DNA of 64,000 nt from CALNYZ01 sp942490945 (lineage in GTDB: Bacteria; Pseudomonadota; Gammaproteobacteria; UBA6429; Thiohalophilaceae), in contig CALNYZ010000044.1 of NCBI GenBank assembly GCA_942490945.1, positions 434,001 to 498,000 on the forward strand. The letters are read 5' to 3'. Under the pieces are notes generated by a model that made no database searches, was not told the DNA's origin, and saw only the letters and a list, made by a program, of their open reading frames with translations. Below, in pieces: positions 18,412 through 27,070 of the stretch (within the stretch, counting starts at the first letter, position 1; every line of letters begins with the position of its first letter). Made by a program: the position numbers and the translations under genes.

Positions 18412-18727
18412 TTGAACATAGTTTCTGATATCAGCGTATACAAGATTAATTTTATAGCTGATCCAGACTATTAATCTATTTGATGGAATTCCTCCATCGC
18501 CAACCCAAAATCGCATTTACAGGTAACCACATAATTACATTATTTCTACCTTGAGTTGCTTGAACAGGAGTACTATGGACAATCCTCTGCGCCCTACCGC
18601 ACAGATGAACGCCGAAATAGTATGTACGCTTCACGTATAACTGGTCTTTTCACAGTGCACAGGCTTGCGTAATCGCCTGACACTTTCCCCTCTCCGGATA
18701 GGAGTTAATTGTTCACGGATAGTAATC
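18412..18727. other. Intergenic region upstream of the hybrid kinase
   Basis: No firm gene. A 21-codon frame at 18575-18640 has a good AGGAG site and could be a short leader peptide, but nothing else supports it. The promoter of the kinase operon should lie here. Confidence 0.35.
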
Positions 18728-21331
18728 ATGCCCAAACCAGTAGTCCCCAGTCCCGAAAGCAAGCAGGCAGCCGCCAGCCAAAAACGTTTGCAAAAATCGT
18801 TGCTTAAAATCGGTGCGCTGGAAAAAGCGATCCTGACCAGCGCCAATTTCGCCATTATTGCCACCGATGAAAAAGGTGTGATTCAATTATTCAATACCGG
18901 TGCCGAGAGCATGCTGGGATACCGCGCCAAAGAAGTTCTGAACAAAATAAGCCCTTCAGACATTTCTGATCCACAGGAAGTCATTACGCGCGCCACTACC
19001 CTCAGCACCGAACTTGCAACCACCATCAAACCCGGCTTTGAAGCGCTGGTATTCAAGGCTTCTCGCGGCATCGAAGATATCTATGAGCTGACCTATATCC
19101 GTAAGGATGGCAGCCGTTTTCCTGCACTGCTATCCGTAACTGCATTACACGATGAAAAAGAAGTTATAATCGGTTACCTGTTGATTGGCACAGATAATAC
19201 AGAGCGTAAAGCGATAGAAGCGGAGTGCGCGCAGCTACTCAAAAACCAGGAAGCAATCAACAAACAACTCCAGCAAGCCAATTATATTTCGCGCGAAAAC
19301 GAGGAAAAACTTGCCGTTACCCTGCATTCAATAGGCGATGGTGTGATCGCCACCGATGCCAGTGCGCGCGTGACACTGCTCAACCCTATGGCGGAAAAAC
19401 TCACCGGCTGGACGCTGGCCGATGCCAGGGGTAAACAGGTGGAAGAAATTTTTAAAATTATCAACAATAAAACACGCCAGCCTGCCAAAGTGCCGGTGGC
19501 CGATACCCTGGCCAAAGGCACGGTGCAGGGGCTGGACAACCACATCCTGCTGGTAGCGAATGATGGCAGCGAGTGTGATATCGCTGACAGTTGTGCGCCG
19601 ATTCGTGATCGTGATGGGGTGGTGATTGGCGCAGTACTGGTTTTTCGCGATGTCACCGGTGAATATGCCACAGTGCGTGCCCTGCGTGACAGTAACGAAT
19701 TAATACAAACAGTACTCAATACCGTCGGCGATGGCATTATTACCTTGTTTGCCAAGGATGGTGTGGTCGTGACGGTGAATCCCGCCGCCGAACACATGTT
19801 TGCCTATCGGGCCGATGAGCTCATCGGGAAAAAATTCAGCATGCTGGTTCCCGAGCTGGATCAGGAAGCGTGTAATGACTCACTTGCGTATTACAGCCCC
19901 AATGAAGCGGAACGTGCAGCCGGCTTTGGTCACAAGGTCATGGGCCGATGCAAAAATGGCAAACTGTTCCCCATGGAAATGGCAGTGAGTGAAATGTGGC
20001 TGGGCGAACAACGTTATTTCACCGGTATTTTGCGTGACGACACTGCGCGTACCACGGTGGAAGCAGAGCGGACGCAACTTTATCTGTCACTGAAGGAAAA
20101 ACACGCCGAGCTGGACAGCGCCAGGCAGGTGGCAGAAAAAGCCAATCTCGCCAAATCAGAATTCCTATCCAGCATGAGCCATGAGTTACGTACTCCACTC
20201 AATGCAATTCTTGGCTTCGCGCAATTGCTGGAATCGGGCATACCCGCACCATCTGACACGCAATTGCTTAGATTGCAACAAATCATCAAGGCCGGCTGGT
20301 ATTTGCTGGACCTGATTAATGAAATTCTCGATCTCGCGGTCATCGAGTCTGGCCGTGTAGCCTTGTCGCGGGAATCGGTATTACTGTCCGAAGTCATGCA
20401 GGAATGTCAGGCCATGATCGAACCCCAGGCACTGGAGCGCGACATTCAGCTCAGCTTCATACCCTTCGATGCAACATGGCACGCCAATGCCGATCGCACC
20501 CGGGTCAAGCAGGTGTTGATTAATTTGCTGACCAACGCAATTAAATACAATCGCGAGCGTGGCTCGATCATTGTGGAGTGCAGCGAGCCTGTACCGGGTC
20601 GGATACGCATCAGCATCAAGGACAGCGGTAAAGGATTAACGCCAGAAAAAATCCAGAATTTATTCCAGCCCTTCAATCGACTTGGCCAGGAAACCGGACC
20701 GGAGGAAGGCACGGGTATCGGTCTGGTGGTTACCCGGCAACTGGTCGAACTCATGGGAGGCAAGATCGGGGTTGAGAGTCAGGTCGGTGCTGGTAGCGAA
20801 TTCTGGTTCGAACTGAATCGTGATGTAACGCCCTCAATATTCGAGAGAAACAATCAGCCAACAGATCGTCTGCCTGAAGTACAGGACAATGCAGCCAGGC
20901 GCTGCCTGCTGTATGTTGAAGATAATCCGGCCAACCTGCTACTGGTCGAACAGATCATTGCCAACTTCGGAAATATACACATGTTAAGCGCTGATGATGG
21001 CCCGCGCGGTATTGCACTGGCGCGAACACTACAACCAGATGTCATTCTGATGGATATTAATTTGCCCGGTATTAACGGATTCGAGGTGCTGGAAATTCTG
21101 CAACAGGACCCGTTAACCGTGAATATTCCGGTGCTGGCAATCAGTGCCAATGCCCTGCCGCGTGACATTAAAAAAGGACTGGATGCGGGATTTATGGGCT
21201 ATCTCACCAAGCCGATCAAGCTTGATGAATTTATGGCGACATTGAATCTTGCCCTCAACATAACAGTGAACAAGTCGTTGCAAAATATAAAAACAAAGAC
21301 TGATTCCGAAACGAAGCCAGACACCGAGTGA
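18728..21331 (+). CDS. Hybrid sensor kinase (three PAS, HisKA, HATPase, REC)
   Basis: 867 residues from the ATG at 18728; an upstream TTG start would add 21 unlikely residues. Three PAS domains (about 35-160, 200-310 and 325-445) precede HisKA with phospho-acceptor His485 in MSHELRTPLNAILG, a HATPase (about 590-705, EGTGIGLVV) and a C-terminal receiver with phospho-acceptor Asp776 in ILMDINLPGING. No membrane helices are visible, so it senses a cytoplasmic signal. Phosphate would pass to its own receiver or to the two REC proteins encoded just downstream. It is the first gene of a four-gene operon ending in a Crp/Fnr regulator. Confidence 0.93.
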   Translation: MPKPVVPSPESKQAAASQKRLQKSLLKIGALEKAILTSANFAIIATDEKGVIQLFNTGAESMLGYRAKEVLNKISPSDISDPQEVITRATTLSTELATTIKPGFEALVFKASRGIEDIYELTYIRKDGSRFPALLSVTALHDEKEVIIGYLLIGTDNTERKAIEAECAQLLKNQEAINKQLQQANYISRENEEKLAVTLHSIGDGVIATDASARVTLLNPMAEKLTGWTLADARGKQVEEIFKIINNKTRQPAKVPVADTLAKGTVQGLDNHILLVANDGSECDIADSCAPIRDRDGVVIGAVLVFRDVTGEYATVRALRDSNELIQTVLNTVGDGIITLFAKDGVVVTVNPAAEHMFAYRADELIGKKFSMLVPELDQEACNDSLAYYSPNEAERAAGFGHKVMGRCKNGKLFPMEMAVSEMWLGEQRYFTGILRDDTARTTVEAERTQLYLSLKEKHAELDSARQVAEKANLAKSEFLSSMSHELRTPLNAILGFAQLLESGIPAPSDTQLLRLQQIIKAGWYLLDLINEILDLAVIESGRVALSRESVLLSEVMQECQAMIEPQALERDIQLSFIPFDATWHANADRTRVKQVLINLLTNAIKYNRERGSIIVECSEPVPGRIRISIKDSGKGLTPEKIQNLFQPFNRLGQETGPEEGTGIGLVVTRQLVELMGGKIGVESQVGAGSEFWFELNRDVTPSIFERNNQPTDRLPEVQDNAARRCLLYVEDNPANLLLVEQIIANFGNIHMLSADDGPRGIALARTLQPDVILMDINLPGINGFEVLEILQQDPLTVNIPVLAISANALPRDIKKGLDAGFMGYLTKPIKLDEFMATLNLALNITVNKSLQNIKTKTDSETKPDTE

Positions 21332-21333
21332 AT

Positions 21334-22290
21334 ATGAATCTCCCGTCAATCGATTTGTATGCTGCCAATATCCTGATCGTGGATGATGATATTAACAACG
21401 TGCATTTATTGGAACAGATATTAAAAGAAACAGGTTATAACAATGTCGGCTCGACACTGGACCCGCAATGCGTTTGTGAATTACACCTCGCCAACCACTA
21501 TGATCTGATCTTGCTCGATATGAACATGCCGATCATGGATGGTTTTGAGGTAATGAAAAGTATAAAGCTGAATACCATGAATGACTATCTGCCGGTCATT
21601 GTTATCACGGTTCAACCTGACCACAAACTGCGTGCCTTGCAGGCTGGCGCCAAAGATTTTATCAGCAAGCCATTTGATCTGCTCGAAGTCAAAACGCGTA
21701 TTCACAACATGCTGGAAGTACGTCTGCTGTATCGACAACTTGATGATAGCAACCACGAACTGAAAGCGTTGGCATTACATGATGTACTGACCGGCTTGCC
21801 CAACCGGCGTTTGTTAATGGACCGGCTTGACCTGGCCATTGCACAGGCACGCCGTATTAAACAAAGCATGGCGGTATTGTTTCTGGATCTGGATGACTTC
21901 AAGCAAATCAATGATACTTTCGGCCACGATGTGGGCGATGCGGTAATGAAGATTATGGCCGATCGCCTGGTCGCCACGGTACGGCAGGTCGATACCGTCG
22001 CGCGTTATGGTGGCGATGAATTTGTTATCGTGCTGTGGGAGCTGGCGCTCGATGAAAATCTGTCCATGTTGGTGTTAAAACTGATGCAAGTGATTGCACA
22101 GCCGTTTGTCATAGAAGACCACAGCCTGCGCATTACCGTAAGCATTGGTGCGAGTTTTTATCCGCAGCATGGTGCAGACGGCACGAGCCTGATGAAAAGT
22201 GCCGATTTGGCACTGCATGAAGCCAAACAGCTCGGCAAGAATAACTATCGCATTGCAACGCGCCGCGATGCCAGTATTACTGTACAGTAA
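21334..22290 (+). CDS. REC-GGDEF diguanylate cyclase
   Basis: 318 residues from the ATG at 21334, which lies 2 bases after the kinase stop and has a GAG at suitable spacing; a GTG at 21328 overlapping the stop is the alternative. The receiver (about 10-130) has ILIVDDD and LLDMNMPIMDG, with KPFD as the conserved Lys motif. The GGDEF domain keeps YGGDEFVIV, so it should make cyclic-di-GMP. Its receiver is closely similar to that of the next gene product, which points to a tandem duplication. Confidence 0.92.
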   Translation: MNLPSIDLYAANILIVDDDINNVHLLEQILKETGYNNVGSTLDPQCVCELHLANHYDLILLDMNMPIMDGFEVMKSIKLNTMNDYLPVIVITVQPDHKLRALQAGAKDFISKPFDLLEVKTRIHNMLEVRLLYRQLDDSNHELKALALHDVLTGLPNRRLLMDRLDLAIAQARRIKQSMAVLFLDLDDFKQINDTFGHDVGDAVMKIMADRLVATVRQVDTVARYGGDEFVIVLWELALDENLSMLVLKLMQVIAQPFVIEDHSLRITVSIGASFYPQHGADGTSLMKSADLALHEAKQLGKNNYRIATRRDASITVQ

Positions 22291-22373
22291 GACATGTGAG
22301 ACAAACGAGTCTGTCGGATGTATGAATGGACAAGGGAAGAATTTCGATCAAGGTAAAATACAGGACACAGACG

Positions 22374-23216
22374 ATGATTAGCAATAAAGACATTCTTCAT
22401 GCCAGCATTTTGATCGTCGACGATCAGGAAGCCAATGTGACATTGCTCAGCCATTTGTTGCATGAAGCCGGCTACCATTATATCAGTTCAACCATGGATC
22501 CGACCCAGGTCGCGGCAATGCATTCTGCCAATAATTACGACCTGATTCTGCTCGACCTGCTCATGCCCTGCATGGACGGTTTCGAGGTGATGACCGAACT
22601 CAAGAAGAATGTGGGTGAAGGCTACCTGCCGGTCCTGGTACTCACTGCGCAACCTGACCACAAAATACGTGCACTTGCCGATGGCGCCAAAGATTTTATT
22701 GCCAAGCCGTTTGATTTGGTCGAGGTTAAAACACGTATTCATAACATGCTTGAAGTGCGTTTGTTATATAAAAAACTCGCCAATTTTAACCAGAAGCTGG
22801 AACAGACGGTGCAGGAACGTACCGCCGAATTACGCGATAGCGAAAACCGCTATCGTTGTCTGATTGAACTGGCATCCGACTGGTACTGGGAACAGGATGT
22901 GAACGGGGGTTTCACCCGGGCATTCGGGCCGGTTGGCGAAATGCTCGGAATTGAGAACGATGCCTTGTTGGGTAAAAGCAAGCTGACAGCTGTGACAGGC
23001 TGGAATGAAACGGAGCGCAAACAACTCCATGCACGTATAGCCGATCGGAAACCTTTTCTGGATTTCAGAATCAGTCGCATCAACATCAATGGCGATAAAC
23101 AGCAATATCTGGTGAGCGGCGAACCGATGTTCAACCACTACTCACGCTATATTGGTTACCGCGGTATCGGCGTCGAGCTTGTCGCAGATCCTTTAGCCAG
23201 CTCGGAAAGCATCTGA
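22374..23216 (+). CDS. Response regulator with PAS-like C-terminal domain
   Basis: 280 residues from the ATG at 22374, which has an AGGA site 9 bases upstream. A receiver (about 8-125, LLDLLMPCMDG) is followed by a short helical linker and a PAS-like domain with SENRYRCLIELASDWYWEQD and a C-terminal PAC-like strand. There is no catalytic output domain. The receiver shares long stretches with the previous protein (YLPV, QPDHK, GAKDF, KPFD, EVKTRIHNMLEVRLLY). It may be a PAS-mediated adaptor between the kinase and the Crp/Fnr protein encoded 2 bases downstream. Confidence 0.88.
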   Translation: MISNKDILHASILIVDDQEANVTLLSHLLHEAGYHYISSTMDPTQVAAMHSANNYDLILLDLLMPCMDGFEVMTELKKNVGEGYLPVLVLTAQPDHKIRALADGAKDFIAKPFDLVEVKTRIHNMLEVRLLYKKLANFNQKLEQTVQERTAELRDSENRYRCLIELASDWYWEQDVNGGFTRAFGPVGEMLGIENDALLGKSKLTAVTGWNETERKQLHARIADRKPFLDFRISRININGDKQQYLVSGEPMFNHYSRYIGYRGIGVELVADPLASSESI

Positions 23217-23218
23217 TC

Positions 23219-23962
23219 ATGGCAATACATCACAGTCCAAACCAGAATCATTTGCTCGCTGCATTGCCGGGCAAGGAATTTGAAATTCTGGAAGCACATC
23301 TGGAACTGGTGCCGCTGTCGCTGGGTGAGTTTCTTTATGAACCTGGCACGCAATTGCAATACGCGTATTTTCCAACCACTGCAATCGTCTCGCTACACTA
23401 TGTGATGGAATCGGGCGCGTCTGCCGAAACCGCAGGCGTAGGTAACGAAGGAGTGATAGGTATTTCGTTATTTATGGGTGGCGATACCACCCCCAGCTCG
23501 GCCGTGGTACAAACAGCAGGACATGCTTATCGGCTATGTAACAGTGTGTTGATGCAGGAGTTCAATCGTGGTGGTTTGTTACAAAAGCTGCTGCTTCGTT
23601 ATACGCAGGCGCTCATCACCCAAATGGCACAGACCGCAGTCTGCAATCGACATCATTCAATTACACAACAGTTGTGCCGCTGGCTGCTGTTAACACTCGA
23701 TCGATTACCTTCCAATGAACTGGTGATGACACAGGAACTGGTGGCCAGTATGCTCGGTGTGCGCCGCGAAGGCATTACCGAAGCTGCCGGTAAATTGCAA
23801 CGCGCCGGTATTATTAACTACCGCCGTGGCCACATAACTGTACTGGATCGCAAGGGCCTTGAGGCTCGCACCTGCGAGTGCTATGCCGTGGTGCGAAAAG
23901 AGCTGGATCGTTTGTTATCTGACGTGCAATATCGTCAGCAGACAACGGTAAACAATCATTAA
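23219..23962 (+). CDS. Crp/Fnr-family transcription regulator
   Basis: 247 residues with an N-terminal cyclic-nucleotide-binding-like beta roll (about 25-145) and a C-terminal Crp-type winged helix (about 150-225) with recognition helix in ASMLGVRREGITEAAGKL. No Fnr-type four-cysteine cluster is seen, so oxygen sensing by Fe-S is unlikely. The start follows the previous stop by 2 bases, so translation is probably coupled. The gene order suggests that the upstream kinase modules control or sense together with this regulator; target genes are unknown. Confidence 0.88.
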   Translation: MAIHHSPNQNHLLAALPGKEFEILEAHLELVPLSLGEFLYEPGTQLQYAYFPTTAIVSLHYVMESGASAETAGVGNEGVIGISLFMGGDTTPSSAVVQTAGHAYRLCNSVLMQEFNRGGLLQKLLLRYTQALITQMAQTAVCNRHHSITQQLCRWLLLTLDRLPSNELVMTQELVASMLGVRREGITEAAGKLQRAGIINYRRGHITVLDRKGLEARTCECYAVVRKELDRLLSDVQYRQQTTVNNH

Positions 23963-24104
23963 AGTCGAACACATTCATTTATAAAACCTGATAAGTAGCT
24001 ACCCTTTTATAGTAAATAATAACCTGTTCATCAGTGAATGGAATATGCAAATATTTATTTTGGATTAAGCTTTCTGAATATTGTTCTAAATTGGACAATA
24101 AAAG

Positions 24105-24137
24105 AAAAAAGTTTCCGCAGACAAGATCTGCGAAAAC
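24105..24137 (-). terminator. Probable terminator of the DUF3494 lipoprotein gene
   Basis: Stem CGCAGA/TCTGCG, extended by flanking A/T pairs, with a 5-base loop; on the minus strand it is followed by a T-rich stretch. It lies about 25 bases after the stop at 24162. Confidence 0.65.
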
Positions 24138-24161
24138 TGAACTGAGTATCTTATGCAATTA

Positions 24162-24986
24162 TTATGGTGCAGGCTGGGTCACTGTATTCATGTCAAGCGT
24201 AACAGCTGTATCCGAGAATAATCTGCCGACTACGGTTGTGGTATTACCTATTGCAATACCTTTCGCGGCCAGAATAATACCTTCAAAATGTGCTGCTGAA
24301 CCGATTGACACACCCGCGCTTCCGCCGACCTGCCAGTACACATTCTTCGCCACGGCACCACCTGTCAGGGTGACACTGGTCGCCGCTGCCTGGGTAAGAT
24401 CGCCTGCTATCTGAAAAATCCAGACATCATTCGCCGTACCCGATAGTGTAACCGTCGTTGTAATCAAAACACCTGTGCCCCACTTGTAAAGACCGGGTGC
24501 CAGTGTCTGGCCACTGATATCACCTGCAAATAGCTCGGTAAAATCAGGTGTTGTTCTGCCTGCCGCATCGGTATAGGCAGTACCCATATCGAGTATGGCA
24601 TTGGCAACGAGTGTATTGTCTGGCACCGTACCTTTAAAGCAAACCACACTGCCATTGCCTGTATAGGCAACATCCGCACCGTAAATATCACCAACCAGCA
24701 TTTGTGGACAGGTAACCGTATCCATTGCAGCAGCCGTGATAGGACTGGAGCCGATGTCACCGCTGATAACGGAATTCGGAACTGTGGTGATTCCGGTTTT
24801 GGACAACATGACAAAACTACCGGCTGAGCCAAGGTTTACTCCGGTCCCTGTGCCTGCAGTGTTACCGCCAGTACTACCACTACCGCCGCCGCTATCATTG
24901 CCACCGCCACAAGCTGTCAGAAAAACAGTCAGCAGCATAACTGCTGACAGTTTGATTGGATTACTAAAAAGTCCATATTTGTTCAT
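24162..24986 (-). CDS. DUF3494 ice-binding-like lipoprotein
   Basis: 274 residues from the ATG at 24986, which has a strong AAGGAG site; a start 93 bases earlier lacks one. The signal peptide ends in a lipobox (FLTAC), followed by a flexible Gly/Ser/Thr linker and a DUF3494 domain (about 60-270) with GSFVMLSKTGITTVPNSVI, ISGDIGSSP and NVYWQVGGSAGVSIGSAAHF. It is thus outer-membrane lipid-anchored, unlike the PEP-CTERM version at 16672. Function may be ice or surface binding. The only other gene in this family here lies across the signalling operon. Confidence 0.9.
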   Translation of the reverse strand: MNKYGLFSNPIKLSAVMLLTVFLTACGGGNDSGGGSGSTGGNTAGTGTGVNLGSAGSFVMLSKTGITTVPNSVISGDIGSSPITAAAMDTVTCPQMLVGDIYGADVAYTGNGSVVCFKGTVPDNTLVANAILDMGTAYTDAAGRTTPDFTELFAGDISGQTLAPGLYKWGTGVLITTTVTLSGTANDVWIFQIAGDLTQAAATSVTLTGGAVAKNVYWQVGGSAGVSIGSAAHFEGIILAAKGIAIGNTTTVVGRLFSDTAVTLDMNTVTQPAP

Positions 24987-25385
24987 TGTATTTCTCCTTG
25001 CATTACTTGAACCTGCGAAAATCGAGCTAACATAACCGGTTCTCGCAGATATAAAATTCGGGCATACGCCATGTTTCATTTGCTATCGCAAAATGACATA
25101 GAGTATCTCGAATGAATTTTTTCAGATTTCTATCCGGGTATTGTCTGCATAAAGAAGAATCTGTTACGTTCGTCAATGATGCTTGATCACCAAACGTTAT
25201 TATCCGCTGTCTGCAGGTTTGCACAGTACGCTGGAACACATTGGGAAAGGTTTATTCGTTGACAAAAAAATGACCCCGCAGGATCATTTGTAGGATCGGA
25301 TCAAAACGGGGTAAAGGTTGGTTCATAATATGGTAAGAACTGAATTCTGGCAGTCGATGTTTTATTCCTTAATGCATCAATAAAA
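24987..25385. other. Intergenic region upstream of the DUF3494 lipoprotein gene
   Basis: No convincing gene. It holds the end of the YegP transcript with its terminator. A GTTCGTCAAT 10-mer at 25168-25177 also occurs upstream of the other DUF3494 gene (17718-17727). Confidence 0.35.
25264..25312 (-). terminator. Probable terminator after yegP
   Basis: Stem ACCCCG/CGGGGT with an inner GATC/GATC pairing; on the minus strand it is followed by CA and seven T. It lies about 74 bases after the yegP stop. Confidence 0.6.
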
Positions 25386-25718
25386 TCAGGTATTGTCCTT
25401 GATGATTTCACAAACACCATTTGTTTTTACTGATTCGATACCTTTGTCTCTTGACTGTGCTGTAATATACATCTGGCTGGTGCCAATAACCTGATGATTC
25501 GGCGCCTTCAGATTGAAATAAAATTTATCATTTTTCGAATTCAATCTTTCATAATGCCTGTCGTCTGTGCAATTGGTCTGCACGGATGTAATCCCGTTCT
25601 GCGCAGAATGTTTTGCCGGGTACATCTCGCTTGTTAATATCGTTTCAGTATTTGCTGCTTTTAACACAAAGTGAAACTGACCATCGATACTGTTGCTTAA
25701 TTGAAAACTTGCTGACAT
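25386..25718 (-). CDS. yegP: YegP-family protein (tandem DUF1508)
   Basis: 110 residues made of two DUF1508 repeats. The first half reads GQFHFVLKAANTETILTSEMY and the second half KFYFNLKAPNHQVIGTSQMY, each followed by a G-I-x-S-V motif. YegP-type proteins are small cytoplasmic beta proteins of unknown function that often accompany stress genes. An AGGA site lies upstream. The next genes read in the same direction are a coiled-coil stress protein and a BON lipoprotein. Confidence 0.9.
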   Translation of the reverse strand: MSASFQLSNSIDGQFHFVLKAANTETILTSEMYPAKHSAQNGITSVQTNCTDDRHYERLNSKNDKFYFNLKAPNHQVIGTSQMYITAQSRDKGIESVKTNGVCEIIKDNT

Positions 25719-25758
25719 TTAATTATCCTCGCTCTGTATTTATGTTAAAAATCAACTG

Positions 25759-26046
25759 TCACATAACATTGGCATGTGCATTGGCAATATCAGATTTGAG
25801 GTCGTCCCATATCTTATCGGCCGCGCCCTTGACCTGTCCCCATGTCTCAACTGTCGCTTTTTTCATTTCGTTTAATGTTGCAACTGCCTTGCGCTGTTTT
25901 GCGCGCAAATCGTTAAGTTCCTTGGCGCGCTGCAGTTTGACACTTGAACTGGCGCTTTCAATGTTGGCTTCCAGTAATCTTATTTGTGTACTCCATTCTG
26001 TCAGCTGCGCTTCCATTTTCTCTATATTCGCTGCATAGGTACTCAT
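25759..26046 (-). CDS. Sll1863-like coiled-coil stress protein
   Basis: A 95-residue soluble all-helical protein with a heptad-rich coiled coil (KMEAQLTEWSTQIRLLEANI and the following Lys/Glu stretch). A C-terminal WGQVKGAADKIWDDLKSDI motif is typical of Sll1863-type stress-response homologues. An AAGGAG site lies 6 bases before the ATG. Exact role unknown; grouping with YegP and BON proteins suggests a general stress cluster. Confidence 0.75.
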   Translation of the reverse strand: MSTYAANIEKMEAQLTEWSTQIRLLEANIESASSSVKLQRAKELNDLRAKQRKAVATLNEMKKATVETWGQVKGAADKIWDDLKSDIANAHANVM

Positions 26047-26081
26047 AATTGACTCCTTGAACTATTAATTGTAGTTCGTGA

Positions 26082-26501
26082 TTAATTCGACTTGACCGCA
26101 AGATGATTTTTGACCTTGCTTACGCCTGTCACTTCGCTCGCCAACGTATTGGCCATGTCACTGTACGCCAGGGAAGCTACATTACCACTCAGGGTCACTA
26201 CACCTTTTTCCGTATCAACACTGATCTTGAGACTATCGAGACCGGGTTTGGCAAAAATTGCGGCTTTAACCCTGGTCGTGATTTCAGTATCACTGATAAC
26301 CACACCCACGCTATGACTTTGCTCACTCATAGACTCGGCCACTCTATCGGTTACGTCGTTAATTTTATGACCGGCCGTATCCATGGTCTGGTCGATATTT
26401 TTACCCGCTGTTTCTGCCGGGCCTTCTTTATTACAAGAAGCAAGTCCGACAACCAGCAGGATTAAAATGCCGATATATTTCAGATTTTCAAAATTGTCCA
26501 T
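26082..26501 (-). CDS. BON-domain lipoprotein (OsmY-like)
   Basis: 139 residues from the ATG at 26501, 7 bases after an AAGGA site. Upstream starts lack such a site. The signal peptide ends in a lipobox (VGLASC). A spacer follows and then one BON domain (about 70-138) with ISDTEITTRVKAAIFAKPGL, GVVTLSGNVAS and GVSKVKNHL. BON proteins bind phospholipid surfaces and help keep the envelope intact under osmotic stress. Probably coregulated with the two genes that follow. Confidence 0.88.
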   Translation of the reverse strand: MDNFENLKYIGILILLVVGLASCNKEGPAETAGKNIDQTMDTAGHKINDVTDRVAESMSEQSHSVGVVISDTEITTRVKAAIFAKPGLDSLKISVDTEKGVVTLSGNVASLAYSDMANTLASEVTGVSKVKNHLAVKSN

Positions 26502-27070
26502 TTTCATTTCCTTAAAATTGAAAGAAGAGTACATTTCTGTACAGCAGATTTCAGTGCGGCAAATCATGCCCGCCTGACCTGACACTATTCCGGACAAGCT
26601 ATGCGGTATTTGTCCAGGGAGTTCGATTAAATCGGTCTTGCTGGCATGTAAATCCTTACCAGCCCCGTTACCGTTCATTTCTGCATCGAACACCAGTTAA
26701 ACACTGGTTCTGGTAAACTATCGGACTTGCACGCAAGATATTCCGTTCGCCAGCGAACATACTGAAAATATTTTAAGTGCGCGTTGTCGACCGACTCACC
26801 TGCCTGAAGCCCGTTCACAGACGGAAAAGCATGCAATAACATCTTCACGTATACATACCCCTATCCGGGTCAGGCAGTATCTTTTCTCATTACTTTGTGT
26901 GCAAAAACCTGAGCCTGATTCAGCTTCGCGCAGCCCCATCACCAGCTTGATAAGCCTGTCCTCTCACACGTGAATAACCCGACACAATAACGGCAATTTT
27001 GTTACAGTGCGCCGCTGTTAAATGTAACCCGCATTATCTATACTGATTTTCTATTTTAAAGAAGGTTCTT
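26502..27070. other. Intergenic region between divergent BON and GNAT-deacetylase genes
   Basis: 569 bases without a supported gene. Short dyads are present (ACCAGT/ACTGGT near 26693-26712; GTTACA/TGTAAC at 27001-27028). Both divergent promoters should lie here. A possible -10 TATACT (27039-27044) precedes the GNAT-deacetylase gene. Confidence 0.35.

Noticed and set aside
18575..18640. 21-codon frame with AGGAG site upstream of the hybrid kinase
   Set aside because: Could be a leader peptide, but there is no attenuator-like structure and no other support.
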